From Evansella sp041820985 (GTDB lineage Bacteria > Bacillota > Bacilli > Bacillales > Salisediminibacteriaceae), in the NCBI RefSeq assembly GCF_041820985.1, contig NZ_JBGUAU010000020.1:36680-100679 (forward strand): DNA of 64,000 nt, read 5' to 3'. The notes under the pieces were generated by a model, which was not told where the DNA came from, did not search any database, and saw only the letters and a list, made by a program, of their open reading frames with translations. Both the position numbers and the translations under genes were made by a program. Numbering within the stretch: the stretch's first letter is position 1; every line of letters starts with the position of its first letter. Shown here piece after piece: positions 44,907 to 53,453 of this stretch.

Positions 44907-45923
44907 ATGAAATTATTATCAGTAGTTATTCCTTGCTATAATTCTCAAGATTATATGAGAAATTGCATCGAATCCCTCTTACCCGGGAGGGAGGATGTTG
45001 AGCTAATCATAGTCAACGATGGGTCTGTTGATAAAACGGCAGAAATTGCTGATGAATATGCCACAAAATACCCTTCGATGGTTAGAGCAATACATCAGGA
45101 AAATGGTGGACACGGCGAAGCGGTAAACGCAGGTATCCGAAATGCTACTGGAAAGTTTTTTAAAGTAGTAGATAGTGATGACTGGGTAGACGTCCGTGCT
45201 TACTTAAAAATAATAAAAACCCTTCGTGATTTAGTGGCAGAGAACAAACCTGTCGACATGCTCATAAGTAATTTTGTTTATGAAAAAGAAGGGGCAAAAT
45301 ACAAGAAGGTTATGAAATATGATGATGTACTTCCAGAGGATGCTATCTTTTCTTGGGATGATATAAAAGATTTTCGAAAAGGACAATACTTGATGATGCA
45401 TTCCATCATTTATCTAACACAGGTATTAAGAGATTGTAACTTGGAGCTTCCTAAGCATACTTTTTATGTGGACAATTTATATGTGTACAAGCCACTTAGC
45501 CATGTTGAAAGTATCTATTATCTAAATGTTGATTTATATAGATATTTCATTGGAAGAGAAGATCAATCTGTTAATGAGAGTGTCATGATAAGAAGAATTG
45601 ACCAGCAAATCAAAGTAAACAAACTTATGATTGACCAAGTGAAGCTGGAAGATATTAAAAGTCCAAAGCTTCAGCACTATATGATGCACCAGTTGGAGAT
45701 TGTTACCGTCATATCATCTATTCTGTTAATTCGTTCCGGAACAAAAGAAAATCAACAAAAGAAAAAAGAGTTAATGGAGTATATAAAAGAAAAAGATTCT
45801 AAACTGTATCATAATATAAGGTTCGGGTTTATGGGCCACCTTGTCAATTTACCAGGACGCTTTGGACGTCGAATCTCAGTAGGTGCCTATAAGGTATCAC
45901 AAAAATTAGTAGGATTTAACTAA
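44907..45923 (+). CDS. Family 2 glycosyltransferase
   Basis: The protein has 338 residues. The GT-A fold starts at once with LLSVVIPCYNSQDY; IIVNDGSVDKT holds the nucleotide-sugar site and DSDDW at 89-93 the metal-binding DXD. No membrane segment is visible, so the enzyme should work at the inner face. The C-terminal ~170 residues are mostly helical and basic. It is the last gene of the GH3-GH3-GtrA-GT2 set. The acceptor is unknown; a lipid-phosphate carrier or surface polymer is the usual case when paired with GtrA. A 31-bp element begins 4 bases after the stop. Confidence 0.92.
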   Translation: MKLLSVVIPCYNSQDYMRNCIESLLPGREDVELIIVNDGSVDKTAEIADEYATKYPSMVRAIHQENGGHGEAVNAGIRNATGKFFKVVDSDDWVDVRAYLKIIKTLRDLVAENKPVDMLISNFVYEKEGAKYKKVMKYDDVLPEDAIFSWDDIKDFRKGQYLMMHSIIYLTQVLRDCNLELPKHTFYVDNLYVYKPLSHVESIYYLNVDLYRYFIGREDQSVNESVMIRRIDQQIKVNKLMIDQVKLEDIKSPKLQHYMMHQLEIVTVISSILLIRSGTKENQQKKKELMEYIKEKDSKLYHNIRFGFMGHLVNLPGRFGRRISVGAYKVSQKLVGFN

Positions 45924-45926
45924 TCA

Positions 45927-45957
45927 GGAAGCAGTGGGGACGGTTCTCACTGCTTCC
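45927..45957 (+). repeat. 31-bp dispersed palindromic element, forward, consensus copy
   Basis: It is identical to the consensus with perfect 10-base arms. It begins 4 bases after the GT2 stop. Confidence 0.95.
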
Positions 45958-46138
45958 TTTCCTTTAAAAAGGAGAGGAACAGTAGGAACGTTGTGAATAG
46001 GATCGGCAAATCAAATTTTTTAAAAGTGAAGGGTACTTTCATTATCTTATAATAGGAATTATTCTTATTTACATTTATTCTTTGATTTTTAAAAATAACA
46101 CGTAAAAAAAGATAATAGCATATAACAGGAGGGAATAT

Positions 46139-47881
46139 ATGCGCAAGTCGATAGGGAAACGTATATTATATATTTTGATCTTTCTAACATTTCTTTTCAC
46201 TTTGAATACCTTGTTAAGCGGAATAACTAATTCCCAGGTTCAATTATCATCGAATTTAATTTCTAATTCTTTTGTTAATTTGCAATATGAGCAGGTAAAG
46301 CTATCGAAAGAAATGGGTCAAATTAAATTGTCCATCCAGGAATACATGTTAAGTGATGGAGTGAATTCTAACGCAATATCTGAAAACGTTTTAGATAGTG
46401 TAGAATCGTCGACAGATAGTATTTTTGAAATTGCTAGAATAACGGATGAATTTTCAGAAAAAGCAATGAACAATTCACTTAAGGATGCATATGCTCCTTA
46501 CTTTTTAGATATGGAAGCCTATCTTGATAGTGCTGCTTTAATTGGAGAGTACATAAATCAACGAAATAGAGCATCTGCGAATGAAAGCTATCTCGCTTTT
46601 CAAAAATTATCAGAAGTTATGCATGCATCAGAAAGGGAATTTCAGCTAGTCTTGGATTCCAGTATTGATCACGAGGTTAACCTTATTAATTCTAGAGTGA
46701 ACAGGTCGACAGTCATTGTTTGGTCGATGGCAGTGATCTTCGTTATCTCTGCACTTGCTGCATTTTGGATATCCGTGAAAACTATTATTACTCCTTTAGT
46801 AACAGGAAACAAAAGCCTTCATGATATTATAAGCAAGCTGGAAAAAAATGAGGGAGATTTAACAGCTAGAATTGATATCGATTCTGAAGATGAAGTAGGT
46901 CAGATGGTGAAGGGAATTAATAGGTTTTTGGATACCTTACAGAATGCGATGATTTCTATCAAGTCAGGTTCCAAGTTGATTTATAAATCTACTGAGAATA
47001 TTAGAACTGATATTCTTGAAAGTAAAAATTCTACATCTAGGATTTCATCTTCTTTGAATGAATTGTCGGCTAGTATGGAAGAAATTAGCAGTACGTTACA
47101 GAACCTTGAATATGGGGCACAAAATGTTCTTTCTTCAGCAAATGATATCGCTGATGATGCAAAATCAAATTCCGTTCATGTAAGTTCGATTGTGAAACGT
47201 GCCGATACAGTTCGAGAAAACTCTATTCAAAGTAAACATCAAATGGAAGAGGTTATGCAGAATATGAAGAAAACAATGGAATCGTCTATTGAAAATAGTC
47301 GATCTGTTGAAAAAATAAATGAACTTACTGCCAATATCCTTGATATTTCATCGAAGACAAACATTCTTGCTATTAATGCTTCCATTGAAGCTGCAAGAGC
47401 GGGGAGTGTTGGAAAAGGATTTGCAGTTGTAGGTGAGGAAATAAGAAAACTTGCAGAAAGTACCAAAGAAACAGCAAGTCATATTCAAAGCATTAGTACA
47501 TTAGTAACAAAATCTGTAGATGAATTGGTTGGTAATGCTAATCATGTAATGTCTTATATATCGGATAATGTATTGAATGACTATGATGAATTTGTTGAAA
47601 TGGCAAATACGTATCAAAAGGATGTTGATACAATTAAATCAATGCTCGACAGATTTAGTACAAGTTCAGGAGAGCTTAACTTAATAACCACGAGCATGGT
47701 AGAGGGAATGAAAGAAATATCATCAGCAGTGGATGATAGCGTAGGTGTTGTAATAGACTCTAGTGAAAGTACTAACAGCTTACTAGAATCTGTCACTAGT
47801 ATATCTAATGAAGCTGATCATAACAAAGAAATAGTAGACGATTTACATCATCATGTACAAAAGTTTAAAAAAGTAGAATAG
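46139..47881 (+). CDS. Methyl-accepting chemotaxis protein
   Basis: The protein has 580 residues. Membrane segments at about 9-28 and 198-220 flank a ~170-residue external helical-bundle sensor. A HAMP domain follows (about 222-280), then a signalling coiled coil whose tip is TNILAINASIEAARAG with VGEEIRKLAE, the CheA/CheW contact hairpin. Gln/Glu-rich methylation helices are present on both sides. AGGAGGG is 6 bases before the ATG; a TATAAT at 46048 could be the -10. It is a single gene. Its ligand is unknown. The last base of its stop is the first base of the next repeat. Confidence 0.94.
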   Translation: MRKSIGKRILYILIFLTFLFTLNTLLSGITNSQVQLSSNLISNSFVNLQYEQVKLSKEMGQIKLSIQEYMLSDGVNSNAISENVLDSVESSTDSIFEIARITDEFSEKAMNNSLKDAYAPYFLDMEAYLDSAALIGEYINQRNRASANESYLAFQKLSEVMHASEREFQLVLDSSIDHEVNLINSRVNRSTVIVWSMAVIFVISALAAFWISVKTIITPLVTGNKSLHDIISKLEKNEGDLTARIDIDSEDEVGQMVKGINRFLDTLQNAMISIKSGSKLIYKSTENIRTDILESKNSTSRISSSLNELSASMEEISSTLQNLEYGAQNVLSSANDIADDAKSNSVHVSSIVKRADTVRENSIQSKHQMEEVMQNMKKTMESSIENSRSVEKINELTANILDISSKTNILAINASIEAARAGSVGKGFAVVGEEIRKLAESTKETASHIQSISTLVTKSVDELVGNANHVMSYISDNVLNDYDEFVEMANTYQKDVDTIKSMLDRFSTSSGELNLITTSMVEGMKEISSAVDDSVGVVIDSSESTNSLLESVTSISNEADHNKEIVDDLHHHVQKFKKVE

Positions 47882-47980
47882 GAAGCTTTTGGAACGGTTC
47901 TTGCTGCTTCCTTTATCTAAAAGGAAGCAATGAGAACCGTCCCCGATGCTTCATCAAACAGGAAGCAACCCATTGCTTCC
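47881..47980. repeat. Paired 31-bp elements plus a half element
   Basis: A degenerate forward copy (GGAAGCTTTTGGAACGG...) starts on the G of the chemoreceptor TAG stop. A reverse copy (47922-47952) and a shortened palindrome GGAAGCAACCCATTGCTTCC (47961-47980) follow. Confidence 0.88.
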
Positions 47981-48043
47981 TGTTTTGATATATAATAAAG
48001 AAAGGGTTTACAAATCAAATATAAAAGAAGAAGGCGATGGAAA

Positions 48044-49735
48044 ATGGGTGAGGATAAGCAAGTATTAGAGAATGATAAAGTGAGAATTAATGCTGTGGTG
48101 GAGTTTTGTGAGAATGTGTTAGAGCACGGACGGGATAACTATCGGGAGAATCCATCCCCGTTGTTTTCCGATGGAATCAATGTTGATACGTTGGAACATA
48201 TCAAGTGGAACTTCTCTGATATAGGGGAAGTAGTTGTTTCGAATATGGCAACTCAACAAAATCTTTTTCGAACCTTAACGTCTTTAAGTGCTGTCCTAGA
48301 TGAGCCGAAATATAAAGCAGCTGCCACAAATGCAATCGCTTACCATTTTGACCAGCTGGTTGATAAGAGCGGGTTGCTGCAATGGGGGGGCCATAAGTTT
48401 ATCGATCTGAAGACGTTGGAGCCAGTAGGTCCAATTGAAAAAGAATATGTGCATGAGTTGAAGAATTGCTTACCTTTTTATGATCTGATGTACGAGGTGG
48501 ATCCAGAGGCAACAGCCAAGTTTATAAAAGCGTTTTGGAATGCCCATGTATATGATTGGGATGATGTTGATGTTGGAAGGCATGGGAAGTATGGGCTTGA
48601 AGTAGGAGACGTTTGGAATCATGAATTGGTACAACGGCCTCCATTTCGTGAATCGTTAGGTCTTTCTTTTATTAATACAGGAAATGATCTTATCTATGCT
48701 GCCGCAACGCTTTATCGGTTGAATGGAGATAAAGGTGCGCTACAATGGGCAAAGCATCTTGGGTATCAATTTGTTGTAGCGAGAGATGAGAAAACAGGTC
48801 TTGGTGCGTATCAATTTACCCAACCGAAGAAAACCGAAGATACGGATGACGATACGGTAACGTTAAGTCGATATGGGGATCGAGCAAAGAGACAATTTGG
48901 ACCTGAATTTGGAGAGGTGGCCTTAGAAGCGAGGGTTCTTCGTGAGAATGGTGCTTATTCTATTTATGGTAAAAATGCTTTGATGCAGCTGCAAATTGCG
49001 GAAGAAATCGGCGAAGATGCACAGGATATTTTAGATTGGACATATCAAGGGTTAAAGAGCTTTGCCAAGTATGCGTACATTCCTGAAACCAACTCTTTCC
49101 GTACGATGTTTACCGACGGAACCGACCTTACGGGATATGTGTTAAAACGAAGTGGGTACTATGGAAAAGCTGGTCGAGAATTAACAAGTTTTTTTGCTCA
49201 TAGTGGTTATTTATTGTCCTACTCAAGAGCCTTTGTAGATACTGGGGATATGGAGCTTTGGAACATGTCACGAAGTATCGCAAAAGGAAATGACTTTGGT
49301 GAGATAGGATATGAGCCAGGGCGGGGCGTAAGTCTAAATCTTGATACAGATTGCTCCGATCCAGTAGCACTGTTTGCCATTCTTGATCTTTATAAAGCTA
49401 CGAAATGTAACGAGTATCTGAATTTAGGAAGAGTGATTGGTGATAACATCGTGGACCGAAGTTTTCATAAAGGGTACTTTTTACAAGATTCCACAAGAAT
49501 CAATGCAAAATTTGATATGTTGGAGCCTTTTGCCTTAGTTTCCTTACAAGCGGCGATTGAAGATAAACTGGAGGATATTCCAAGTTTCATCAATGGTGGT
49601 GGCTTTATATCTGGAGGATATCTGTTCCCAGACGGTACGTTCGAAACTGTTAGTGATTGGGAATTGTTCCTTTTAAAAAGAGGGGAAGAAATAACAACGT
49701 TGGTAAAAGGAATTGGGTTACCAGATGGGAATTAA
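48044..49735 (+). CDS. Large soluble carbohydrate-active protein, possibly PL2-type pectate lyase
   Basis: This 563-residue protein has no signal peptide or membrane segment. The sequence has the aromatic- and His-rich helical repeats of an (alpha/alpha)-barrel enzyme. Phrases such as NPSPLFSDGINVDT, GGHKFIDL, YVHELKNCLPFYDLMY and WNAHVYDWDD recall family 2 pectate lyases and related six-hairpin enzymes, but the match is from memory and not decisive. Other possibilities are a glycosidase of the unsaturated-glucuronyl or GH127-like groups. The pectate lyase at the window start makes an oligogalacturonide-degrading role attractive. GAAGGCGATGG precedes the ATG; a terminator follows at 49742. 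Confidence 0.55.
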   Translation: MGEDKQVLENDKVRINAVVEFCENVLEHGRDNYRENPSPLFSDGINVDTLEHIKWNFSDIGEVVVSNMATQQNLFRTLTSLSAVLDEPKYKAAATNAIAYHFDQLVDKSGLLQWGGHKFIDLKTLEPVGPIEKEYVHELKNCLPFYDLMYEVDPEATAKFIKAFWNAHVYDWDDVDVGRHGKYGLEVGDVWNHELVQRPPFRESLGLSFINTGNDLIYAAATLYRLNGDKGALQWAKHLGYQFVVARDEKTGLGAYQFTQPKKTEDTDDDTVTLSRYGDRAKRQFGPEFGEVALEARVLRENGAYSIYGKNALMQLQIAEEIGEDAQDILDWTYQGLKSFAKYAYIPETNSFRTMFTDGTDLTGYVLKRSGYYGKAGRELTSFFAHSGYLLSYSRAFVDTGDMELWNMSRSIAKGNDFGEIGYEPGRGVSLNLDTDCSDPVALFAILDLYKATKCNEYLNLGRVIGDNIVDRSFHKGYFLQDSTRINAKFDMLEPFALVSLQAAIEDKLEDIPSFINGGGFISGGYLFPDGTFETVSDWELFLLKRGEEITTLVKGIGLPDGN

Positions 49736-49741
49736 AGTAAT

Positions 49742-49786
49742 AGTGTCTGTCTCCTCCGTTTGACGGTGGGGCAGGCACTTTTTTTT
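49742..49786 (+). terminator. Terminator, GTGCCTG-type repeat family
   Basis: AGTGTCTGTCTC pairs (with G-T pairs) with GGGGCAGGCACT, followed by TTTTTTT. Confidence 0.88.
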
Positions 49787-50265
49787 AGTTGATTTGGAGA
49801 TTTTTTGATGGGATTTGTTTTCATTAGGAGGTGGGAGATGGTTTTGTTAGTTGCATTCTCGTAGGTTATTCGACAATTTTCGACGAATTGTTAGATATCA
49901 TGCTCAAATTGTTAGAAAACGCAATGATTTTGTTAGTTTTCTCCTTCTAATTGTTAGATACCGCAGTTAATTTGTTAGATACACCCATTATGTTGTAAGA
50001 TTCTAATGCTGATTAGTTGAATTAACCATTTATATGGAAATGAAACGATCCAATTTGGTGTAAAAAATCATCTTGAAAGCGTTATTTTGATTGTTTACTC
50101 ACCAAAAAGGTAACTGCTAATCGAGATTTGCACTAGAAATTAGTTCAGAACGTTCCACTAAGAGGAAAAACACAAAAAAGCACCAAGACTTTAAGATCCA
50201 TTTACCTTTTTTTAATATCAAAGGTCAGATTTGGACCAACATCGTTTACCTTTAAAAATAAAGCA
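49787..50265. other. Gene-free spacer holding the 21-bp array
   Basis: No credible gene. Apart from the phased TTGTTAG array at 49886-50000, it is AT-rich, with a short cre-like phrase near 50076 that lacks the conserved end. Confidence 0.5.
49886..50000 (+). repeat. Phased 21-bp array with TTGTTAG core
   Basis: Cores AATTGTTAG or near variants begin at 49886, 49907, 49928, 49949, 49970 and (degenerate) 49991, exactly 21 bases apart each time. Only about 9 of 21 bases are conserved. Another core lies outside phase at 49842. Confidence 0.8.
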
Positions 50266-50297
50266 AACAAGCGATCCAAATAGTCGGATCGCTTGTT
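50266..50297 (-). terminator. Terminator of the cupin gene pair
   Basis: AACAAGCGATCC and GGATCGCTTGTT form a perfect 12-base stem; on the minus strand TGCTTTATTTTTA follows. It lies about 100 bases beyond the 50398 stop. Confidence 0.8.
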
Positions 50298-50397
50298 CTA
50301 AAATATGTGATTCATCTATATCGCAGCCATGTTAGTAATTCGATTTACCGTATCGTCGAGAATGTTCACTTGCCGAGAGGACTCTCGGTTAATCAAT

Positions 50398-50616
50398 TTA
50401 TTTCCGTTTTCTAAGCCCAGAATAATTCTCTAAGAAGTCGAGAGTTTCCCCGTATTTATCTTTGATGAATTGCTTTTCTGTCTCTTGTAACTGGTTATAA
50501 ATACTTCGATAGGTGATCATTTCCCCGTCATTTAATCCAATATTGTTTTGAAGTAATTTTACCGCAACGTCTAAAAGTCGTAAAAATTCTACAAACGTTA
50601 CACTATAGTTTTCCAA
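50398..50616 (-). CDS. Small uncharacterised helical protein downstream of a cupin
   Basis: This 72-residue, mostly helical protein (EFLRLLDVAVKLLQNNIG, YNQLQETEKQFIKDKYG) starts at a TTG; an AAAGG stretch lies about 12 bases upstream. It is 39 bases after the cupin stop on the same strand and a terminator follows, so it is probably the second gene of that operon. The family is not recognised. Confidence 0.6.
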   Translation of the reverse strand: MENYSVTFVEFLRLLDVAVKLLQNNIGLNDGEMITYRSIYNQLQETEKQFIKDKYGETLDFLENYSGLRKRK

Positions 50617-50655
50617 AAAGTATCACGCCTTTCTTGATGCCATGTATCCTTTCAT

Positions 50656-51297
50656 TCAAACACGAGTCGGATCTGGATTTGCCTTGCCATGAGTATGATT
50701 CCAAAGATGTCCTCTTCGTTTTTCCCCTAGTACAGTAGTTTCGAAAAAGACGGCTTTCAGCGTTTCCACGACAAGAGGAATATCGTGATGATGCCCCATG
50801 CCAGTTGCAATGCAATCACCTTCTGAAACGATATAGTGGTTGCCCTCTGAAACAACAACACCTATTCCGTCGTAAAAAATATAGTATTCATCATAATCGT
50901 GATAATGGTTATCGAACCTTGTGTTTCTTGGGTAATCAGTAGGATCTCCCTTATTCCCAATATCCTTCGTGGCACTGATAGAAAATACGCCTGATCCCCC
51001 TGTTTCCTCACCCCAATCCCCACACAAACGGATGAGAACTAGATCTTCAGTCACATCATGTATTTTTATAGTACTTACATTTTCACGGAGTATTTCAAAT
51101 TGGTCTTTGGAGTGTAGCTTTCTAATGTTGTTATCGATACGAATCTCGCACGAGCCCTCGCACACAAACCACTTCTCTTTCGGATGGACAGTGGGCTCGA
51201 TTTTTATAGGGGAATTCCCAGCACGTAGCTTTATAATTTCATAGAATTTCATCTCACACCAGTCAGGTAAGCGCGAAGGATTTTTGATTAGCGGCAT
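50656..51297 (-). CDS. Double-domain cupin protein
   Basis: The protein has 213 residues from the ATG at 51297, which has AAAGGAG about 8 bases upstream; an earlier in-frame start at 51390 is not supported. Two cupin-like beta-barrels are present. The C-terminal one keeps the metal motif: NHYHDYDEYYIF supplies two His and a Glu, and GMGHHHDI the last His. The N-terminal one (about 35-110) lacks them. It could be a sugar isomerase, dioxygenase or sugar-binding cupin; the sequence does not decide. Confidence 0.8.
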   Translation of the reverse strand: MPLIKNPSRLPDWCEMKFYEIIKLRAGNSPIKIEPTVHPKEKWFVCEGSCEIRIDNNIRKLHSKDQFEILRENVSTIKIHDVTEDLVLIRLCGDWGEETGGSGVFSISATKDIGNKGDPTDYPRNTRFDNHYHDYDEYYIFYDGIGVVVSEGNHYIVSEGDCIATGMGHHHDIPLVVETLKAVFFETTVLGEKRRGHLWNHTHGKANPDPTRV

Positions 51298-51418
51298 AGA
51301 GAAAGCTCCTTTCTTTTTTGGAAAACTAAGAAGAAGTAGTAATCGGTTGATCCATTTATTTTCTGAAGGTTGTCTATCTTTTGAGATCATTATATCTTTT
51401 CAGTCTGACAAGGTCCAA

Positions 51419-51434
51419 GTTTTTCATGAAAAAC
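51419..51434. promoter_or_regulatory. Perfect 16-bp palindrome, candidate operator
   Basis: GTTTTTCATGAAAAAC is self-complementary throughout and lies about 120 bases upstream of the cupin start. No regulator is adjacent; the role is conjectural. Confidence 0.3.
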
Positions 51435-51599
51435 GATAGTATAGATGTCAGAAGATAAATCCTTTAGAAAAATTTGGTAGAATTATATCGGGTACTTGTA
51501 GTTGTTATTGTTTTAGTTTGAATAGTTAAATAGCTAACTGTTTTTCTAAAAATGGTCTAGCCTTTCTAATAAAATGAAAGCAATGGTAGAAACGTTAGT

Positions 51600-51640
51600 G
51601 TGTCTAGCCTGGTTGGTAATATTGGCTAGGCACTTTTTTT
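51600..51640 (+). terminator. Terminator-like member of the GTGCC repeat family
   Basis: GTGTCTAGCC pairs with GGCTAGGCAC, followed by TTTTTTT. No plus-strand gene ends here, so it is an orphan terminator. Confidence 0.8.
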
Positions 51641-51708
51641 GGTAATGAAAATGGCAATGACGTATGATAGCATGGTACAAAACGATATTTAGTTGGAAAG
51701 TGGGATGT

Positions 51709-52263
51709 ATGATGACTTGGCGAGAAAGTATAGAAAACTATGCTGCATGGAATGAACAAGAAGAAAAAGATAAAGAGATTACCCTGTCTTGCTTGGAAAC
51801 ATATTCGAATGTTTTGACGAGAGAGAATGAATTAGTACATATTACAAGTTCTGCATTTGTTGTGAACAAAACGAGAGACAAGGCTCTCATGGTTCATCAT
51901 AATATATATAACTCATGGTCTTGGACCGGAGGCCATGCCGATGGGGAGGAAGACTTACTATTTGTTGCTATGAAAGAAGTGAAAGAAGAGACGGGTATTA
52001 CATATGTGAAACCAGTAAGCGAGGATATCATTTCGTTAGATATATTACCTGTGTTCGGACATCAAAAAAGAGGGAAATACGTAGCTCCTCATTTACATAT
52101 TAACGTAGCCTATTTGTTAGAGGCCGACGAGCATGAACCCCTAGTCGTGAAGCCCGATGAAAATAGTAATGTTCAGTGGATTCCACTAGCGGAGTTAGAC
52201 AGCTATTCGGACGAACCCCACATGAAGGAAGTCTATAAAAAGATCATAGAAAGAACCGTCTGA
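51709..52263 (+). CDS. Nudix hydrolase
   Basis: The protein has 184 residues from ATG 51709 (or the adjacent ATG 51712); an in-frame ATG at 51664 would add 15 unlikely residues. The Nudix box is GHADGEEDLLFVAMKEVKEE followed by TGI: the metal-binding glutamates are present and the usual first Arg is replaced by Lys. WSWTGGHADGEE precedes the catalytic helix as in other members. It should hydrolyse a nucleoside diphosphate linked to another group. The last three codons and the TGA stop coincide with the start of a degenerate 31-bp element (AGAACCGTCTGA). Confidence 0.88.
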   Translation: MMTWRESIENYAAWNEQEEKDKEITLSCLETYSNVLTRENELVHITSSAFVVNKTRDKALMVHHNIYNSWSWTGGHADGEEDLLFVAMKEVKEETGITYVKPVSEDIISLDILPVFGHQKRGKYVAPHLHINVAYLLEADEHEPLVVKPDENSNVQWIPLAELDSYSDEPHMKEVYKKIIERTV

Positions 52264-52319
52264 GATGGCCTGATGCTTCCTTTGCAGTGGAAGCAATGGG
52301 GACGGTTCTTACTGCTTCC
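52250..52319. repeat. Paired 31-bp elements (degenerate reverse then forward)
   Basis: AGAACCGTC at 52252 and GATGCTTCC (ending 52280) are remains of a reverse copy that supplies the Nudix stop. A good forward copy runs 52289-52319. Confidence 0.8.
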
Positions 52320-52401
52320 TTTGAAACCTCATCTCCCTTTCATTCGTAAATATCATAATATCAAGGTTGGCTACGACTGTTGTTGGTTGTATAGAGAAAA
52401 T

Positions 52402-52432
52402 GGAAGCAACGAGAACCGTCCCCACTGCTTCC
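52402..52432 (-). repeat. 31-bp element, reverse, upstream of intact DUF4181 gene
   Basis: GGAAGCAACG, AGAACCGTCCC, CACTGCTTCC. It ends 18 bases before the TTG start, the same arrangement as upstream of the broken copy (31394/31420). Confidence 0.92.
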
Positions 52433-52450
52433 AAAAGGAGATGAGATGTA

Positions 52451-53185
52451 TTGTATATATTGCTTTCTATCATGGGGATTTTTATTGCTCTTATAAATAA
52501 ACTAACAGATAGATTTGTAACGGGAGAATTTGAAAACGTATCGGAATCGGATGGGAAACTTGTTGAAATATGGGGATATATTATCATCATAGGGACGGTT
52601 ATTCTCCTTATTTTTACGGTGGTAGATATATCGGATGATAGAACGATGATGTGGTTTTTTGCAACGGTCAAGGCAACAATACTTGGTTTTCAAGCGTGGA
52701 CAGAGTGGAAATATTTGGAGGGAACGAAGCATATTGCCACGTTCCTCCTAATGGTCGTTAGTGTGATCACTTTTCTAGGTATAACCGACGTATTAGAGCA
52801 GAGGAAGTATACATCATTTGAAGAGGTTGTTTACGAAAAACTAGAGGTAAGTGAGATAGAAAAAGTGGATATTACTAAACATTCTGGCGGCGCTGCTTGG
52901 CTGACGTTAAAAGATACTGCCCAAATTGAACGACTGCTCGCTGACTTTAAAGATATAGAATTCAAAGAAGGATATAATTATGAAAGTTCTAGATACACAA
53001 TCACCATCTATGGAGGTCATAACAAGGCATCGAATAGTACGTTTACCTTACTTTTAAAAGAAGAAGGTTTTATGACGATTCGAGAATCAACTGAGAACAG
53101 TAATAAATATAAAGAATACGTAATAATTAACGAGGTTAACTATCTAGAGTTTCTAGAAAGTGAAGAGCTGGAGTGGAAGCAGTAG
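52451..53185 (+). CDS. DUF4181 membrane protein, intact copy
   Basis: The protein has 244 residues from TTG 52451 (AAAAGGAG upstream). Membrane segments lie at about 2-18, 42-60, 66-82 and 96-112, with a soluble C-terminal domain of about 120 residues. The FFATVKATILGFQAWTEWKYLEGTKH segment is the DUF4181 hallmark. The function is unknown. The final codons (TGG AAG CAG TAG) come from a 31-bp element: its stop is inside the repeat. A decayed paralogue lies at 31420, also between 31-bp elements. Confidence 0.85.
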   Translation: MYILLSIMGIFIALINKLTDRFVTGEFENVSESDGKLVEIWGYIIIIGTVILLIFTVVDISDDRTMMWFFATVKATILGFQAWTEWKYLEGTKHIATFLLMVVSVITFLGITDVLEQRKYTSFEEVVYEKLEVSEIEKVDITKHSGGAAWLTLKDTAQIERLLADFKDIEFKEGYNYESSRYTITIYGGHNKASNSTFTLLLKEEGFMTIRESTENSNKYKEYVIINEVNYLEFLESEELEWKQ

Positions 53186-53205
53186 GGACGGTTCTCAGTG
53201 CTTCT
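53175..53205 (+). repeat. 31-bp element overlapping the DUF4181 stop
   Basis: GGAAGCAGTA, GGGACGGTTCT, CAGTGCTTCT. A G-to-A change at base 10 creates the TAG that ends the gene. Confidence 0.9.
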
Positions 53206-53405
53206 AAATTGAAGGAGATTTCTAATTAAGCTTATGTGTCATACTCTTAGTGGGAATGCTTACTGCACTGGGGGGATGGCACTTTTTTAATTGTGATCAA
53301 CACTGAATTTACATCTGTTTTTTCCTTTGAAACCACCTGTGTTCTAATTACGTAAATTTAGTACATTAAGGAATTGGACAGTTATTATGGAAAGAATACT
53401 AAAAA

Positions 53406-53436
53406 GGAAGCACCAAGAACCGTCCCCGATGCTTCC
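53406..53436 (-). repeat. 31-bp element, reverse, upstream of the UbiB-like gene
   Basis: GGAAGCACCA, AGAACCGTCCC, CGATGCTTCC. It ends 17 bases before the ATG at 53454. Confidence 0.9.
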
Positions 53437-53453
53437 AGAATGGGTGGCGAGTA

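Larger units (their letters stand above)
51298..51708. other. Divergent spacer between the cupin and Nudix genes
   Basis: It holds a perfect 16-base palindrome (51419-51434) and a terminator-like hairpin (51600-51640). No gene is seen. Confidence 0.5.

Noticed and set aside
49886..50000. Heptad-repeat protein gene
   Set aside because: Each frame through the array is broken by stops; no start or ribosome site.
50073..50086. cre site TGAAAGCGTTATTT
   Set aside because: Lacks the conserved CA end and is not in front of a plus-strand gene.
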